64,000 nucleotides of DNA from Solidesulfovibrio sp. (lineage in GTDB: Bacteria > Desulfobacterota > Desulfovibrionia > Desulfovibrionales > Desulfovibrionaceae), in assembly GCF_038562415.1 (NCBI RefSeq), contig NZ_JBCFBA010000009.1, positions 62,001 through 126,000 on the forward strand. Direction: 5' to 3'. Every line of letters starts with the position of its first letter. Within the stretch, counting starts at the first letter, position 1. Below, piece by piece: positions 27,219 through 37,692 of this stretch. Under the pieces are notes generated by a model. That model ran no database searches and had not been told where the DNA came from. It saw only the letters and a program-made list of their open reading frames with translations. Both the position numbers and the translations under genes were made by a program.

Positions 27219-28019
27219 TCACCCCTGGCCGCAATCGGCGGGGTCGCCGCGCAGTTTGTCCAGGCCGTGGGGGATGGCCGGCAGGATGGCGGCCAGGGTT
27301 TCGCGCACGGCCTTGGGCGAGCCGGGCACGTTGACGACGATGGCCTGGCCCAGTGTCCCGGCCACGGCCCGCGAGAGCATGGCGTGCTTGGTCTTGGCCA
27401 GGGAGGCGGCCAGCATGGCCGCCTCGAAGCCGGGCAGGCGCTTTTCGAGGACGGCCAGGGTGGCCTCGGGCGTGGTGTCGCGGGGGGAAAGCCCGGTGCC
27501 GCCGGTGGTGACCACCAGGTCGAAGCCCTGGGTGATGGCCAGGTCGACGAGGAGCGCCGTCAGTTCGCGGGGCTCGTCCGGGATGATGTGGCCCTGGGCC
27601 AGGGCGATGGGCAGGGCGGCGGCGCAGGTCTCGGCGATGGCCGGCCCGGCGGCGTCCACGCGCAGGCCCTGGCTGCCCTTGTCGCTTAAGGTGATCCAGG
27701 CCAGGGCCAGGCCGGTTTTTTCGATATGAAAGCTGTTGGCCCCGGCGGGCAGGCCGCCGTCGGCCAGGGCCTTGGCCGCCACGACGCGGCCGGCCGGAAC
27801 GTCGCCCTCGCCGGGGCGCGAGCAAACCCCGACCACGAGCAGGTCCGGGCCGCCGCCGGCGGGCGAAAGGCGCGTGCCCACGGTCAGGCGCGGCAGGCGC
27901 CCGCCGCCGGCCGTCAGATGCGGAAACAGTTCCGGGGCGGCTGTCTCGACCAGGTGGAGCCGGTCGCCGGCGGCGAGGGGGATGGCGGTGTCGGCGACGA
28001 GGTGCAGGGGGTGCGGCAT
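27219..28019 (-). CDS. MogA/MoaB-type molybdopterin protein with N-terminal extension
   Basis: A 266-residue protein. The C-terminal ~165 residues are a MoCF_biosynth domain, with [17 protein letters not shown] and [14 protein letters not shown], which adenylylates molybdopterin before Mo insertion. The N-terminal ~95 residues have a beta-rich pattern ([20 protein letters not shown]) resembling the short extra domain seen in some sulfate-reducer Mog proteins, perhaps MOSC-like. Many sulfate-reducer dehydrogenases need Mo or W cofactors, so the role fits. AAGGATG precedes the ATG. It diverges from rfbA. Confidence 0.85.
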   Translation of the reverse strand: MPHPLHLVADTAIPLAAGDRLHLVETAAPELFPHLTAGGGRLPRLTVGTRLSPAGGGPDLLVVGVCSRPGEGDVPAGRVVAAKALADGGLPAGANSFHIEKTGLALAWITLSDKGSQGLRVDAAGPAIAETCAAALPIALAQGHIIPDEPRELTALLVDLAITQGFDLVVTTGGTGLSPRDTTPEATLAVLEKRLPGFEAAMLAASLAKTKHAMLSRAVAGTLGQAIVVNVPGSPKAVRETLAAILPAIPHGLDKLRGDPADCGQG

Positions 28020-28118
28020 GGCGGCATCCTTGTGGGGCCTTGCGGTTTTGTTGGCGTTGGGTCAAAAGCGTGCCAACGATACGTCCGAGGCGGGCGGGGA
28101 ATCAAGCGAGGAAAAGGG

Positions 28119-28991
28119 ATGAAAGGCATAATCCTGGCGGGCGGTTCGGGGACGCGGCTGTATCCGATCACGCGGGTGGTGAGCAAGCAGCTGCTGCCCA
28201 TCTACGACAAGCCCATGATCTATTATCCGCTGTCGGTGCTGATGCTGGCCGGCATCCGCGAGGTGCTCATCATCTCCACGCCGACCGACCTGCCGCGTTT
28301 CCGGGAGATGCTCGGTGACGGGGAGAGCCTGGGCATGTCGTTTTCCTACAAGGTGCAGCCCAGGCCCGAGGGCCTGGCCCAGGCGTTCGTGCTCGGCCGG
28401 GAGTTCATCGGCCGGGATTCGGTCTGCCTGGTCCTTGGCGACAACATTTTCTACGGCCAGGGCCTGGCGGGCATCCTGCAACGCTGCGCCAGGCTGACCG
28501 AGGGCGGCGTGGTCTTCGGCTACAAGGTGCGCGATCCGCACCGCTACGGCGTGGTGGAGTTCGACGCGGCCAGAAACGTCATCAGCATCGAGGAAAAACC
28601 GGCCCAGCCCAAGTCGAAGTTCGCGGTGACGGGGCTGTATTTCTACGACAACGAGGTGGTGTCCGTCGCCGAGACCTTGCGGCCCTCGGCGCGCGGCGAA
28701 CTCGAGATCACCGACCTCAACAACGTCTACCTGCGCCGCGGCCAGCTCAAGGTGGAGTTTCTCGGCCGGGGCTACGCCTGGCTCGACACCGGCACCCACG
28801 AGTCGCTGCTGCACGCGGCCAGCTTCGTCCAGGCCATCCAGGAGCGCCAGGGCGTGCTCGTGGCCTGCCTCGAGGAGATCGCCTACCGCATGGGCTACAT
28901 CGACGCCGCCCAGGTGGAACGGCTCGCCGGCGACATGCTCAAAAACGCCTACGGCCAGTACCTCATGGAGATGGTCCGCGAGACCTCCTGA
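28119..28991 (+). CDS. rfbA: Glucose-1-phosphate thymidylyltransferase
   Basis: A 290-residue enzyme that makes dTDP-glucose from glucose-1-phosphate and dTTP, the first step towards dTDP-rhamnose and other surface sugars. It carries the nucleotidyltransferase motif [37 protein letters not shown] and [21 protein letters not shown] lies immediately before the ATG at 28119. The other rfb genes are not adjacent, so the dTDP-rhamnose pathway must be completed elsewhere. Confidence 0.96.
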   Translation: MKGIILAGGSGTRLYPITRVVSKQLLPIYDKPMIYYPLSVLMLAGIREVLIISTPTDLPRFREMLGDGESLGMSFSYKVQPRPEGLAQAFVLGREFIGRDSVCLVLGDNIFYGQGLAGILQRCARLTEGGVVFGYKVRDPHRYGVVEFDAARNVISIEEKPAQPKSKFAVTGLYFYDNEVVSVAETLRPSARGELEITDLNNVYLRRGQLKVEFLGRGYAWLDTGTHESLLHAASFVQAIQERQGVLVACLEEIAYRMGYIDAAQVERLAGDMLKNAYGQYLMEMVRETS

Positions 28992-29007
28992 GGGGCATGC
29001 GGCAATG

Positions 29008-29030
29008 AAAAAGCCGCCCGAAAGGGCGGC
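29008..29030 (-). terminator. Intrinsic terminator of the 49-aa membrane-protein gene
   Basis: On the minus strand, a GCCGCCC/GGGCGGC stem with a four-base loop is followed by five T. The A-run precedes the stem on the plus strand, so it mainly serves the minus-strand gene at 29073-29222. Confidence 0.75.
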
Positions 29031-29072
29031 TGGCAATACCTGGCGGGCTCGCGGCGGCGCCGCGGGGCCGGC

Positions 29073-29222
29073 CTAGTGGTGGTCGCTTTTGATGTTGGCG
29101 CGCACGCGCAGAAGCGCCGCGGTGACGATGATGGCCATGTAGATGTAGATGGCCGTGACCCCGAAGAAGCCCTGCTCGGTGGAATGGCCCATGTTCGTGA
29201 CGAGTTCCGATACGATGCTCAT
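29073..29222 (-). CDS. Small single-pass membrane protein (49 aa)
   Basis: A 49-residue protein: MSIVSELVTNMGHSTEQGFF, one transmembrane helix (GVTAIYIYMAIIVTAALL) and a basic/His tail ending KSDHH. AAGGAGTTGAGGCT lies directly before the ATG, and an intrinsic terminator follows 43 bases after the stop. Both flanks show a real monocistronic gene. It might be a small subunit of a membrane complex or a regulator. No family recognised. Confidence 0.7.
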   Translation of the reverse strand: MSIVSELVTNMGHSTEQGFFGVTAIYIYMAIIVTAALLRVRANIKSDHH

Positions 29223-29432
29223 AGCCTCAACTCCTTCGGGTCTTTTGGCGCCAAAGCGCGCTTGATTCCTACTCCAGGCCGCGCCCCGCAGTCAAGGGGC
29301 CGCCGGCTTTTCCCCCGGTCCCTCGTTCGATGCCCCGGCCGGAATCGCGTAAACGATTTTTTCCGTGAGAATGGAAAGGCGCTTTTGTTTTGGGCGAACT
29401 GGCTGTAAGGAGATCGATACGGGAGAATTGTC

Positions 29433-32012
29433 GTGGTTCCAACCGGCTCGCTTGCCTCCGTGCGCACCGCGCCTGGCGCATACGCCTTGGCCTGGGCTCT
29501 GGTCGTGCTCATGGTGGGGGGTGGGGCGGCCGTCTGGATCGGCACGGCATGTCCGGCGCCCCTGGCGGCGGCGTTCCCGGTTTTGGGGGTCTGGGGACTG
29601 GCGGCGATCGGCGGTCTGCTGGCGGCCCTGGCGGCGGTGTTGGCGGGCTTTGCCGTGGACCGCCACCTGCGGCTGCGGGCGGCCTTGCGTCAGCGCGACG
29701 CCGAGGTCGGCGCGGCCCGGGCCGAACTGCTGCGCAGCAACAAGGCGCTGACGGCCCTTGGCGCCATCAACCACGAATTGATCCACGCCGTGGACCGCGA
29801 CGCGTTTTTGGCCAGCGTGTGCGAAGTGCTGGTGCACCGGGCCGGGTACGACCTCGTCTGGGTGGGCATGGTCGATCCGGCCGGGGGCGGGCGGGTGCGC
29901 GTGGCCGCCCGCGCCGGCGAGGACGCCGAGTGGCTGGACAGCCTGGACATCCGTTGCGACGGCGGTGCCCGGGGCCAGGGGCCGGCGGGCACGGCCATGC
30001 GCGAAGGGCGCCTGGTCTATGTGCCCCGGTTTCAGGACGAGGCGTTTTTCCGCAACTGGCCCGACCGGCCGGCGGCCTTTTCCCGGTATGTCTCGGCCAT
30101 TGCCTTGCCGTTGCGCCTGGGCGGGCGGGTGGCCGGGGCGCTGACCATTTACGAGCGCCGGGAACGGGAGTTCGGCGGCGAGGAAGTGGCGCTGCTTGGG
30201 CAAATGGCCGCGGACGTGGCCCACGGGCTCCATGTGTTGCGGCTTTCGGCTTCGCGGGCCCGGGCGGCCGTGCTCATGCGCCAGGCCTTCCGGGTCAGTA
30301 CGGCCATGGCCGCCACGGCCCGGGCCCTGGTGTCCGGCGACCTGGACATGGCCGGCATGGCCGGGCTGGTGCTTTCCCGGGCCATGGAGCTGACCGGCAG
30401 CACACTCGGGACCATCGGCCTGGTCGACCGGCGCACCGGCCGTGTCGACTGGCTCGTGACCATCGGGCCCCAGGGGGGCATCCCGGCCGATCCGGCCCAG
30501 GCCCGCGAGCTGTACCCCGATGTCGCCGGCCGCTTCACCGGCGTGCTCGCGCCGGTGCTCAACGACGGTCTGCCCCTGCGCCACAACGCCCAGGCCTCCC
30601 TCGACGATGCCTGCCCCTGCTTTCCGAACATGGGGCGGGTGGAGCGTTTTCTGGCCGTGCCGTTGCGCCGGGGGGCGGGGAAGACCGGTGGCATCATGCT
30701 GCTGGCCGAGGCCGGGGAAGCCTACCTGGATCGGGATTTGCGGGCCGCCCAGCGCCTGGCCACCTTGCTGGAGATGGGCGCGGCCAGGCTGGCCGTGGAG
30801 CAGGAGCTCGACACGGCCCGGCGCCGGGCCGAGGCGGCCAACCAGGCCAAGACCCAGTTTCTGGCCAACATCAGCCATGAGCTGCGCACGCCCATCAACG
30901 GCATCCTGGGCATGGCCCAACTGGCCATCCTGGAGGGCGCCTCGGGCCGGGAGGCCGAATACTGGCAGACGGTGCGCGAATCCACCGATCGGCTGGTGGA
31001 TATCGTCGACAACCTGCTGGAGCTGGCCAGCGTCGAATCGGGCTCGCTGTCGCCCATGCTGCGGGAATTCTCCCTGCGCCGGCTCCTGGAGTCGTTGCGC
31101 GGCACCTATTCGGTGCGGGCCGGGCTGGCCGGGCTCAGCCTCGACTGCGACATCGACACCGCCCTGCCGGACAGGCTTCTGGGCGATCCCTTCCGCCTGC
31201 GCCAGATCCTGGCCCATCTGCTGGACAACGCCATCCGCTTCACGCCCACGGGCGGCGTGTCCCTGCGGGCGAGCCTGCTGGACGCCCGGGAGGCGGCCGA
31301 GGCCAGACAGGTGTTCGTTGCCAAGGATTTCGGCGGACTGTGCATCGCCTTTGCCGTGCTCGACACCGGCATCGGCATCGCCAAGGACAAGCAGGCGGAT
31401 ATTTTCGAGAGTTTCGCCCTGGCCGAGGAATGCCTGACCAAGCGGTTCGGCGGCACGGGCATGGGGCTTTCCATCGCCAGCCGGCTGGCCGAGCTTTTGG
31501 GCGGCACCATCCGGGTGGAGAGCCGGCCGGGGTTTGGCAGCACCTTTTCCCTGACCGTGCCGTTGTGGCCGGTGGCCGACCGGCAGGCGGACGAGGCGGC
31601 CGTGGGCTCTCCGGCGACGTTGCCGCCGCTGCGGTTTCTGGTGGTCGAGGACGAGGCCGTCAACCGGCTGGCCCTGGCCCGCAGCCTGCGCAAGCTCGGC
31701 CATGCCGTGACCGAGGCGGGCAATGGCGAGGAGGCACTGCGCAAGCTCTCCCAGGACCGGGTGGACGTGGTGATCATGGACATCCAGATGCCGGTCATGG
31801 ACGGGCTTATGGCCGTGTCCCACATCCGCAACGGCGAGGTGCCGGGCGTCAACCGCCGTCTGCCGGTGGTGGCGCTGACGGCCTACGCCCTGGAGGGCGA
31901 CCGCAAGCGGTTCCTGGCCGCCGGCATGGACGAATTCGTGACCAAGCCCTGCGACATGGACCAACTCCTGCGGGCCGTGGCCAAGGTCGTGGGCGTGCGT
32001 CCGGCCGGGTAG
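29433..32012 (+). CDS. Hybrid sensor histidine kinase/response regulator (double GAF)
   Basis: An 859-residue signalling protein. Two N-terminal membrane helices (about 18-38 and 50-73) lead to two GAF-like sensor modules (about 105-270 and 285-440). Then comes the dimerisation/phosphoacceptor box with H482 in [15 protein letters not shown], a HATPase_c domain ([24 protein letters not shown]), and a receiver domain with the phospho-acceptor D783 in [13 protein letters not shown]. The GTG start at 29433 is preceded by GGGAGAATTGTC. No output regulator is encoded beside it, so phosphotransfer must go to a distant protein. It is convergent with comM. Confidence 0.95.
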   Translation: MVPTGSLASVRTAPGAYALAWALVVLMVGGGAAVWIGTACPAPLAAAFPVLGVWGLAAIGGLLAALAAVLAGFAVDRHLRLRAALRQRDAEVGAARAELLRSNKALTALGAINHELIHAVDRDAFLASVCEVLVHRAGYDLVWVGMVDPAGGGRVRVAARAGEDAEWLDSLDIRCDGGARGQGPAGTAMREGRLVYVPRFQDEAFFRNWPDRPAAFSRYVSAIALPLRLGGRVAGALTIYERREREFGGEEVALLGQMAADVAHGLHVLRLSASRARAAVLMRQAFRVSTAMAATARALVSGDLDMAGMAGLVLSRAMELTGSTLGTIGLVDRRTGRVDWLVTIGPQGGIPADPAQARELYPDVAGRFTGVLAPVLNDGLPLRHNAQASLDDACPCFPNMGRVERFLAVPLRRGAGKTGGIMLLAEAGEAYLDRDLRAAQRLATLLEMGAARLAVEQELDTARRRAEAANQAKTQFLANISHELRTPINGILGMAQLAILEGASGREAEYWQTVRESTDRLVDIVDNLLELASVESGSLSPMLREFSLRRLLESLRGTYSVRAGLAGLSLDCDIDTALPDRLLGDPFRLRQILAHLLDNAIRFTPTGGVSLRASLLDAREAAEARQVFVAKDFGGLCIAFAVLDTGIGIAKDKQADIFESFALAEECLTKRFGGTGMGLSIASRLAELLGGTIRVESRPGFGSTFSLTVPLWPVADRQADEAAVGSPATLPPLRFLVVEDEAVNRLALARSLRKLGHAVTEAGNGEEALRKLSQDRVDVVIMDIQMPVMDGLMAVSHIRNGEVPGVNRRLPVVALTAYALEGDRKRFLAAGMDEFVTKPCDMDQLLRAVAKVVGVRPAG

Positions 32013-32027
32013 GGCGGGGAGGCGCGC

Positions 32028-33563
32028 CTAGCCCAGCCGCTGCCGGTCCAGGTTCCGTAAATTGACGGCCTCGGCCAGGTGCTCCACGCGCAGGTCCGCG
32101 TCGCCGTCCAGGTCGGCGATGGTGCGGGCGATGCGCAGGATGCGCGTGTGGGCCCGGGCCGAAAGCCCCAGCCGCCGGACCGCCCCGTCCAGGAAGGCGT
32201 GGCCCTCCTCGGTCACGGCGCAAAATTTCGAGAGAAAACGCCCCGACAGCCGGCCGTTGACCGAAAAAGGCAAGCCGGCGTAGCGCGTCGCCTGGGCCTG
32301 CCGCGCCGCCAGCACCCGCGCCCGCATGGCCGCCGAGGTCACCGGCGAGGTCTCGGCCCGAAGCTCCTTGTAGGGCACCGCCGGCACTTCCACCTGCAAG
32401 TCGATGCGGTCTAAAAGCGGCCCGGAAAGCCGCGACCGGTAGCGCCGCACGTCGCCGTCGGCGCATACGCAGGCATGGCGTTCGTCGCCTAAGTATCCGC
32501 AAGGACAGGGGTTCATCGCCGCGACCAGCATCACGTCGGCCGGGTAGGACAGCGAGACGGCCGCCCGGGCGATGGTCACCTTGCCGTCCTCCAGGGGCTG
32601 GCGCAGCACCTCCAGGACGGATTTCTTGAATTCCGGCAGTTCGTCGAGAAACAGCACCCCCCGGTGGGCCATGGACACCTCGCCCGGCCGGGGATAGGAG
32701 CCGCCGCCGATGAGCCCGGCGTCGGAAATGGTGTGGTGCGGGCTGCGAAAGGGCCGCACCGTGAGCAGCCCCGCCCCGTCCAGCCGGCCGGACACGGAAT
32801 AGATGGTCGTGACCTCCAGGGCCTCGTCGAAACCAAGGGGCGGCAGGACGCTCGGGATGCGCTTGGCCAGCATGGTCTTGCCCGAGCCCGGCGGCCCGAT
32901 GAACAGCAGGTTGTGCGCGCCCGCCGCCGCGATCTCCACCGCCCGCTTGGCATGGGCCTGGCCCTTGACCTCGGCGAAGTCCTCGGCAAAGGCCGACTGT
33001 TCCCCGGCGGCGGCAAACGGCGGCGCCACGGCCGGCGAAAGGGCCTCCTCGCCGGTGAGAAAGCGCAGGACCTGCCCCAGGTCGTTTGCGCCGAAAACGG
33101 CGAGGCCCTCGACCACGGCCGCCTCCAGGGCGTTGGCCCGGGGCACGACGATGCCCCGGGCGCCCTCGCGCCTGGCCCGGGCCGCCAGGGGCAGCACCCC
33201 CGGCACGGGCTTGAGCTCGCCCGTCAGCGACAGCTCGCCGGCGAAAAACAACCCCGTGGCCGCCTCGGCCGGGAAGACCTCCACCGCCGCCAAAAGGGCC
33301 AGGGCCAGGGGCAGGTCGTAGCCCGAGCCCTCCTTGCGCATGCCCGCCGGGGCCAGATTCACGGTGATGCGGGCCGGAGGGAGCCGGCAGCCGGCGTTGC
33401 GCAAGGCCGCGAACACCCGTTCCTTGCTCTCGCGCACCGCGCCCTCGGCCAGCCCGACCAGGGTGAACGACGGCATGCCCTGCCGCGACAGGTCGACCTC
33501 GAGGGTGACGGGATGGGCTTCGATGCCCAGCAGCGCGCCGGTGGTGATGATGGAAAGACTCAT
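32028..33563 (-). CDS. comM: YifB/ComM-family Mg-chelatase-like AAA+ ATPase
   Basis: A 511-residue hexameric AAA+ helicase. It has an N-terminal ChlI/Lon-protease-like domain (MSLSIITTGALLGIEAHPV), a Walker A GPPGSGKTMLAKR near 219, Walker B LFLDELPEF, and a zinc-like MNPCPCGYLGDERHACVC. In Vibrio and Haemophilus, ComM drives branch migration during natural transformation, but the family is widespread in non-competent bacteria. No Shine-Dalgarno precedes the ATG; the possible promoter boxes TTGCGC/TATCGA would leave a leader of only a few bases. It diverges from the PAS histidine kinase. Confidence 0.93.
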   Translation of the reverse strand: MSLSIITTGALLGIEAHPVTLEVDLSRQGMPSFTLVGLAEGAVRESKERVFAALRNAGCRLPPARITVNLAPAGMRKEGSGYDLPLALALLAAVEVFPAEAATGLFFAGELSLTGELKPVPGVLPLAARARREGARGIVVPRANALEAAVVEGLAVFGANDLGQVLRFLTGEEALSPAVAPPFAAAGEQSAFAEDFAEVKGQAHAKRAVEIAAAGAHNLLFIGPPGSGKTMLAKRIPSVLPPLGFDEALEVTTIYSVSGRLDGAGLLTVRPFRSPHHTISDAGLIGGGSYPRPGEVSMAHRGVLFLDELPEFKKSVLEVLRQPLEDGKVTIARAAVSLSYPADVMLVAAMNPCPCGYLGDERHACVCADGDVRRYRSRLSGPLLDRIDLQVEVPAVPYKELRAETSPVTSAAMRARVLAARQAQATRYAGLPFSVNGRLSGRFLSKFCAVTEEGHAFLDGAVRRLGLSARAHTRILRIARTIADLDGDADLRVEHLAEAVNLRNLDRQRLG

Positions 33564-33737
33564 GATTGTTTACGGATCGATATCCCGGGACCGATGGCGG
33601 CGCAAGGATTTTGCCCGGGGCGGACTTTCCATTTGCCCGGTCCGATGCTACCCTCCACCGGTCGGTGTCGGTTTGCCGGCAACGGCCCTTGGCGGCTCCG
33701 CCCACGCGGCCTCACCTACCACCGGGAATCCGTCGGC

Positions 33738-35699
33738 ATGCCCTTCGCCCGTTTTCTCCTGACGCGCTCTGTCGGCGGCGCGGTCGTCGTGACGCTGGTG
33801 TGCGTCAACACCCTGCTTCTGACCGTCTTCGGCATCCTCGACTACCACGGCGAAAAGCGGCGGCTGGAAACGGAACTGCGCGGCGACATCTCGCTGGCCG
33901 CCGATCAGTTCGCCGAAAACCTGTCCCAGTCCCTGTGGTACCTGGAAAAGGACCAGGTGATCCGGCTTATCGACGGGCTGATGCAAAACGAGATCATCGC
34001 GGCGGTGGTGGTCACGGAGCAGGGGGAGGACAAGCCCTACGTCGGCCGGGTGCGCGACCGCGCCTGGCGGGCCTCCCCCCTGGCGGAACGGCCGGCCATG
34101 GACGACGTCATCGCCGAAAAGCGGGATGTCCGCTTCGACAACACCCCGGTGGGGTCGGTGGAGATATTCGGCTCCAGCCGGTTCCTGGAACGGGACCTCG
34201 AAACATCCCTTGCGCGCATCGTGCTGCGCATCCTGGGACTCAACGCGGCGTTGGCGCTGTGCGTGGCCCTGATCGTGCGCTGGCGCGTCATCGCGCCCCT
34301 GGCCCGGCTGGAAGGCTATGCCGCCCGGGTCAACCTCGGCGCGGACACGGCCGGCGACCCCGAAACCGACGGCCAGCTCGACGCCCTGCGCTTCGAACTG
34401 GGCAGCCTCGGCCGCACCATGCGCGAAACCGTGCGCCGCCTGTCCGCGGCCGAACGCAAATACCGCGACATCTTCGAACACGCCACCGAAGGCATCTTCC
34501 AGACCACGCTGGATGGCCGCATGCTCTCGGCCAACGCCGCCCTGGCCAGGATGCTCGGCTACGGCTCTCCCGAGGAGCTCGTCGCGACCTTCGTCGACGT
34601 CGGCGTCCAGCTCTACCACACGCCCGAGGACCGCCGGGCCATGCTCGCCCGGCTGCTGGTGGAGGAAAGCATCGCCGGGCTGCAGGTGCGCTTCAAGCGC
34701 CGCGACGGCCAGACCATCTGGGTGCTGCTCAACGTCCGGCTGGTGCGCGACGACGCCGGGTTGCCGCTCTACACCGAGGGCACGCTGACCGACGTCACGG
34801 CCCGGGTCCGGGCCGAACGCCGCCTGGAGATCCTCAACCGCCACTTGAGCGAGGCCGTCCGGGAGCGTACCCGACGGCTGGCCGAGAAAGCGGCGGAGCT
34901 GGAGGCGGCCAACGAGCGCCTCAAGGAGCTCGACCGCCTCAAATCCGGTTTTCTGGCCACGGTTTCCCACGACCTGCGCACGCCGCTGACCTCCATCATG
35001 GGCTTCGCCAAGCTCATCGCCCGCGACTTCGCCAAGTTCTTCGCCCCGTTCGCCGCCGGCCATCAGCGCCTCACCGGCCAGGCCGAGCGCCTCGTCGCCA
35101 ATTTGAACATCATCGAAAGCGAGGGCGAACGCCTGACACGGCTGATCAACGACTTCCTCGACCTCTCCAAGATCGAGTCCGGCCAGGCCCAATGGCGCGA
35201 TACCGTGGTGGACGCGGCCGTGCTCATCGGCCGGGCCGCCGCGTCCGTCAGTGCCGATTTCGAGGCCAAGCCCGAGGTGGCCTTCGCCATGGAGGTGGCG
35301 GACGACCTGCCGCCGCTGTACATCGACCCCGACCGCCTCACCCAGGTCCTGGTCAACCTGCTGGGCAACGCGGCCAAGTTCACCGACGAGGGGCGGGTGC
35401 GCCTGCGGGCCGGCCTGTCGGAGGGCTTCCTGCGCGTGGAGGTCAGCGACACCGGCCAGGGCGTCCCCCGGGAATCCCTGGAGAAGATCTTCGACAAGTT
35501 CCACCAGGCCCAGGCCGGCGACACCGTGGCCGACGGCCAGCGCCCCAAGGGCACGGGCCTGGGCCTGGCCATCTGCCGTCAGATCGTCGAACACTACAAG
35601 GGCCGCATCTGGGCCGAGTCCGAACTCGGGCGCGGCAGCACCTTCATCCTGGAACTCCCCCTGTCCCAGGCCGTGGATGCGGCACAGCCCGTCCGCTGA
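33738..35699 (+). CDS. PAS-domain sensor histidine kinase
   Basis: A 653-residue membrane sensor. Two transmembrane helices (about 10-32 and 155-175) border a periplasmic sensory region. A HAMP-like linker and a PAS domain (FEHATEGIFQTTLDGRMLSANAALARML, about 240-360) follow, then HisKA with SHDLRTPLTSIMGFAKLI near 415 and HATPase_c with NAAKFTDEG and KGTGLGLAI. No receiver or partner regulator is next to it. The ATG at 33738 begins just before the first helix; a longer frame from 33566 overlaps the comM control region. Confidence 0.93.
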   Translation: MPFARFLLTRSVGGAVVVTLVCVNTLLLTVFGILDYHGEKRRLETELRGDISLAADQFAENLSQSLWYLEKDQVIRLIDGLMQNEIIAAVVVTEQGEDKPYVGRVRDRAWRASPLAERPAMDDVIAEKRDVRFDNTPVGSVEIFGSSRFLERDLETSLARIVLRILGLNAALALCVALIVRWRVIAPLARLEGYAARVNLGADTAGDPETDGQLDALRFELGSLGRTMRETVRRLSAAERKYRDIFEHATEGIFQTTLDGRMLSANAALARMLGYGSPEELVATFVDVGVQLYHTPEDRRAMLARLLVEESIAGLQVRFKRRDGQTIWVLLNVRLVRDDAGLPLYTEGTLTDVTARVRAERRLEILNRHLSEAVRERTRRLAEKAAELEAANERLKELDRLKSGFLATVSHDLRTPLTSIMGFAKLIARDFAKFFAPFAAGHQRLTGQAERLVANLNIIESEGERLTRLINDFLDLSKIESGQAQWRDTVVDAAVLIGRAAASVSADFEAKPEVAFAMEVADDLPPLYIDPDRLTQVLVNLLGNAAKFTDEGRVRLRAGLSEGFLRVEVSDTGQGVPRESLEKIFDKFHQAQAGDTVADGQRPKGTGLGLAICRQIVEHYKGRIWAESELGRGSTFILELPLSQAVDAAQPVR

Positions 35700-35805
35700 A
35701 CCCGGGCGGCCTCCCGCCGCCGCACCGGGTGACGGCCCTTCCCGGGCGCAACGGCCAGGCCCGGAGCCTGCCCGCCGCGTACCGGGAAATGACGGCGTAT
35801 CCGGA

Positions 35806-36726
35806 TCAGGGGCGCGGCGGCCGCGGGGCCGGCGGCCGGGCGGCCAGGGCTTGGCGCAGGGCGGTCAGGAAGGCCTCGGCCGGCCGGGACAGGGGCCTGT
35901 CGGCCCGGTGGGCGGCAACCACCGGCGCGAAGAGCGTTTCCTCGGCCCAGGGCAGGACGGCCAGGGTTCCGGCCGTCCGGTCCGCGGCCACGGCCAGCCA
36001 GGGCGCCAGGGCCAGGCCGTGGCCCGCGGCCACGCAGCGCATGACCACGGGCAGGCTCGTGCAGGTGGTGACGGCGCCGGGGGAGACGCCGTGGCGGGCC
36101 AGGGCGTTTTCCAGGCTTCGCCGGGCGCTCCAGATGTGGCGCGTGACAAAGAGCTCCCGGCCGGCCAGATCCTCCGGCCCCACGGCGCCACGCGCCGCCA
36201 GGGGCGAACCGGGCGCGGCGATGACGCAGAGCGGTTCCCGGTGGATTTGTTCCATGACGATACCGTCGGCGGCGAACGGTTCGCCCATCAGAAGCCCCAG
36301 GTCCACGGCGTCGTGGCGCAGGTCGTGGGCCAGTCCCCGGCGCGAGTGGGTGACGATGGCGACGCGCAGGCGCGGATGGTCGCGGCGAAGCGTGGCCAGG
36401 ACCGTCGGGGCCACGGCCAGCCCCAGGCTTTCGGACAGGCGCACGGCCAGTTCCGGGCAGGCCTCGCCGTCCTGGCCGATGTCGCGGCGGATGGCCGCTT
36501 CCAGGTCGAGCAGCCGACGGGCCGGCCCGAGGAGCCGGCGGCCGTGTTCGGTCAGGACCACGCTGCCCGGGTCGCGTCTGAAAAGGGGCACGCCCAGGGC
36601 GTCTTCCAGGGCCTTGATTTGCGCCGTGACCGTGGATGGGGCCAGGGCCAGGTCCTTGGCCGCCTGGCGGAAGGAAGGGCCGTCGGCCGCGGCCAGGAAG
36701 GTGCGCAACTGCCAGGGGTCGAGCAT
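35806..36726 (-). CDS. LysR-family transcriptional regulator
   Basis: A 306-residue regulator. The N-terminal winged helix-turn-helix covers residues 2-60 (SFRQAAKDLALAPSTVTAQIKALEDALG), followed by a periplasmic-binding-type effector domain. It diverges from the TauE/aldehyde-dehydrogenase operon, and the shared spacer carries TTCG/CGAA inverted half sites. The regulator most likely controls that operon and itself; the effector may be a semialdehyde or organosulfonate (inference). Full length and start supported. Confidence 0.93.
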   Translation of the reverse strand: MLDPWQLRTFLAAADGPSFRQAAKDLALAPSTVTAQIKALEDALGVPLFRRDPGSVVLTEHGRRLLGPARRLLDLEAAIRRDIGQDGEACPELAVRLSESLGLAVAPTVLATLRRDHPRLRVAIVTHSRRGLAHDLRHDAVDLGLLMGEPFAADGIVMEQIHREPLCVIAAPGSPLAARGAVGPEDLAGRELFVTRHIWSARRSLENALARHGVSPGAVTTCTSLPVVMRCVAAGHGLALAPWLAVAADRTAGTLAVLPWAEETLFAPVVAAHRADRPLSRPAEAFLTALRQALAARPPAPRPPRP

Positions 36727-36727
36727 G

Positions 36728-36819
36728 TTCGATTTTTCCGAACGGATCGTGCGAAACTCTTCGTTTGCCGTTGTTGTTAGCTCGTATTAAAAGGCTTTGC
36801 AAGGTTTCGGATTAACGAA
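36728..36819. promoter_or_regulatory. Divergent LysR operator region with TTCG/CGAA half sites
   Basis: Three inverted pairs are seen: TTCG (36728) with CGAA (36739), CGAA (36752) with TTCG (36760), and TTCGGATTAACGAA (36806-36819). The last contains a T-N11-A pattern as expected for a LysR-type activator site. Confidence 0.6.
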
Positions 36820-36849
36820 CATCGACGGTTTTTGCTTCCAAGGATCGGC

Positions 36850-37692
36850 ATGGTTGCTTCGCAGTGGTTCATCCTGTCCCTGGCCGCGTTCATCGGCGGC
36901 TTCACCCAGGGGTTGACCGGGTTCGGCTCCACCTTGTTGGCCCTGCCGCTTCTGGCCCTGGTCATGGATCTGCGGCTGGCCACGCCCGTGTGCTGCCTGC
37001 TGGCCGTTTCCATCAACGTCGTGCTGACCAGCCGGCTCTATGGCCACATCCGCTGGCGGGTGCTGCTGCTGCTGTTCGGGGCGGCCCTGCCGGGCATGGC
37101 CGTGGGGGTCAGGGCCTTGGAGGTGGTGCCCGGCCATTGGCTCAAGCTGGCCATGGCGTCGGTGGTGCTGTCGTTTGTGGCCGTCAGGCTGCGCGGGCGT
37201 CGGGGGCGCTCGCGGCCCGGGCGGGGCCTTGGCCTGGCGGCCGGTTTCGCCGCCGGCTGCATGGGCGCGGCCATCGGCGTCAACGGCCCCATCGTGGCCA
37301 TGTGGGTGTCGCGCCAGGGCTATGACCGGGACACCGTGCGGGCCACGCTGACGTCCTTTTTCCTGCTGGCCGGTTTCGGCGTGGTGGGGGCCCAGTCCCT
37401 GGTCGGGCTGGTGACGCCCGAAGTGCTTTGGGCCTACCTCGCGGCCTTGCCGGCCCTGCTGCTGGGCATCGGCCTTGGCCTGGCCGGCTGCGGGCGCATC
37501 GACGAAGGCCGGTTCGCCCGGGCGGTGCTCCTGGTGCTGGTCCTTAGCGGCGTGAGCATCCTCCTCCAGGGCGCCTGGGGGTTGGTCAGGGCCTCGGCGC
37601 CAAGCCAGGCTTGGCTTGGGGCGGCAAAACGGGTAGAGGTGGCCGCCGAAGGAGCACGCATGGCCCCACCGTCGATGCCGTACCGCAATTGA
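36850..37692 (+). CDS. TauE/SafE-family anion exporter
   Basis: A polytopic inner-membrane protein of 280 residues with about eight helices in two repeats, recognised by GGFTQGLTGFGSTLLALPLL and GAAIGVNGPIVAMWV. TauE/SafE proteins are thought to export sulfite or organosulfonates. AAGGATCGGC precedes the ATG at 36850. Its stop codon overlaps the aldehyde dehydrogenase ATG by one base (TGATG), so the two are translationally coupled. Export of a sulfonate or sulfite released during semialdehyde oxidation is a reasonable hypothesis only. The last ~25 residues are an unusual hydrophilic tail. Confidence 0.85.
   Translation: MVASQWFILSLAAFIGGFTQGLTGFGSTLLALPLLALVMDLRLATPVCCLLAVSINVVLTSRLYGHIRWRVLLLLFGAALPGMAVGVRALEVVPGHWLKLAMASVVLSFVAVRLRGRRGRSRPGRGLGLAAGFAAGCMGAAIGVNGPIVAMWVSRQGYDRDTVRATLTSFFLLAGFGVVGAQSLVGLVTPEVLWAYLAALPALLLGIGLGLAGCGRIDEGRFARAVLLVLVLSGVSILLQGAWGLVRASAPSQAWLGAAKRVEVAAEGARMAPPSMPYRN

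Noticed and set aside
28060-28080. Minus-strand sigma-54-like TTGGCACGCTTTTGAC before the Mog-type gene
   Set aside because: The -24 half is perfect, but the invariant GC at -12 is replaced, so it is not counted.
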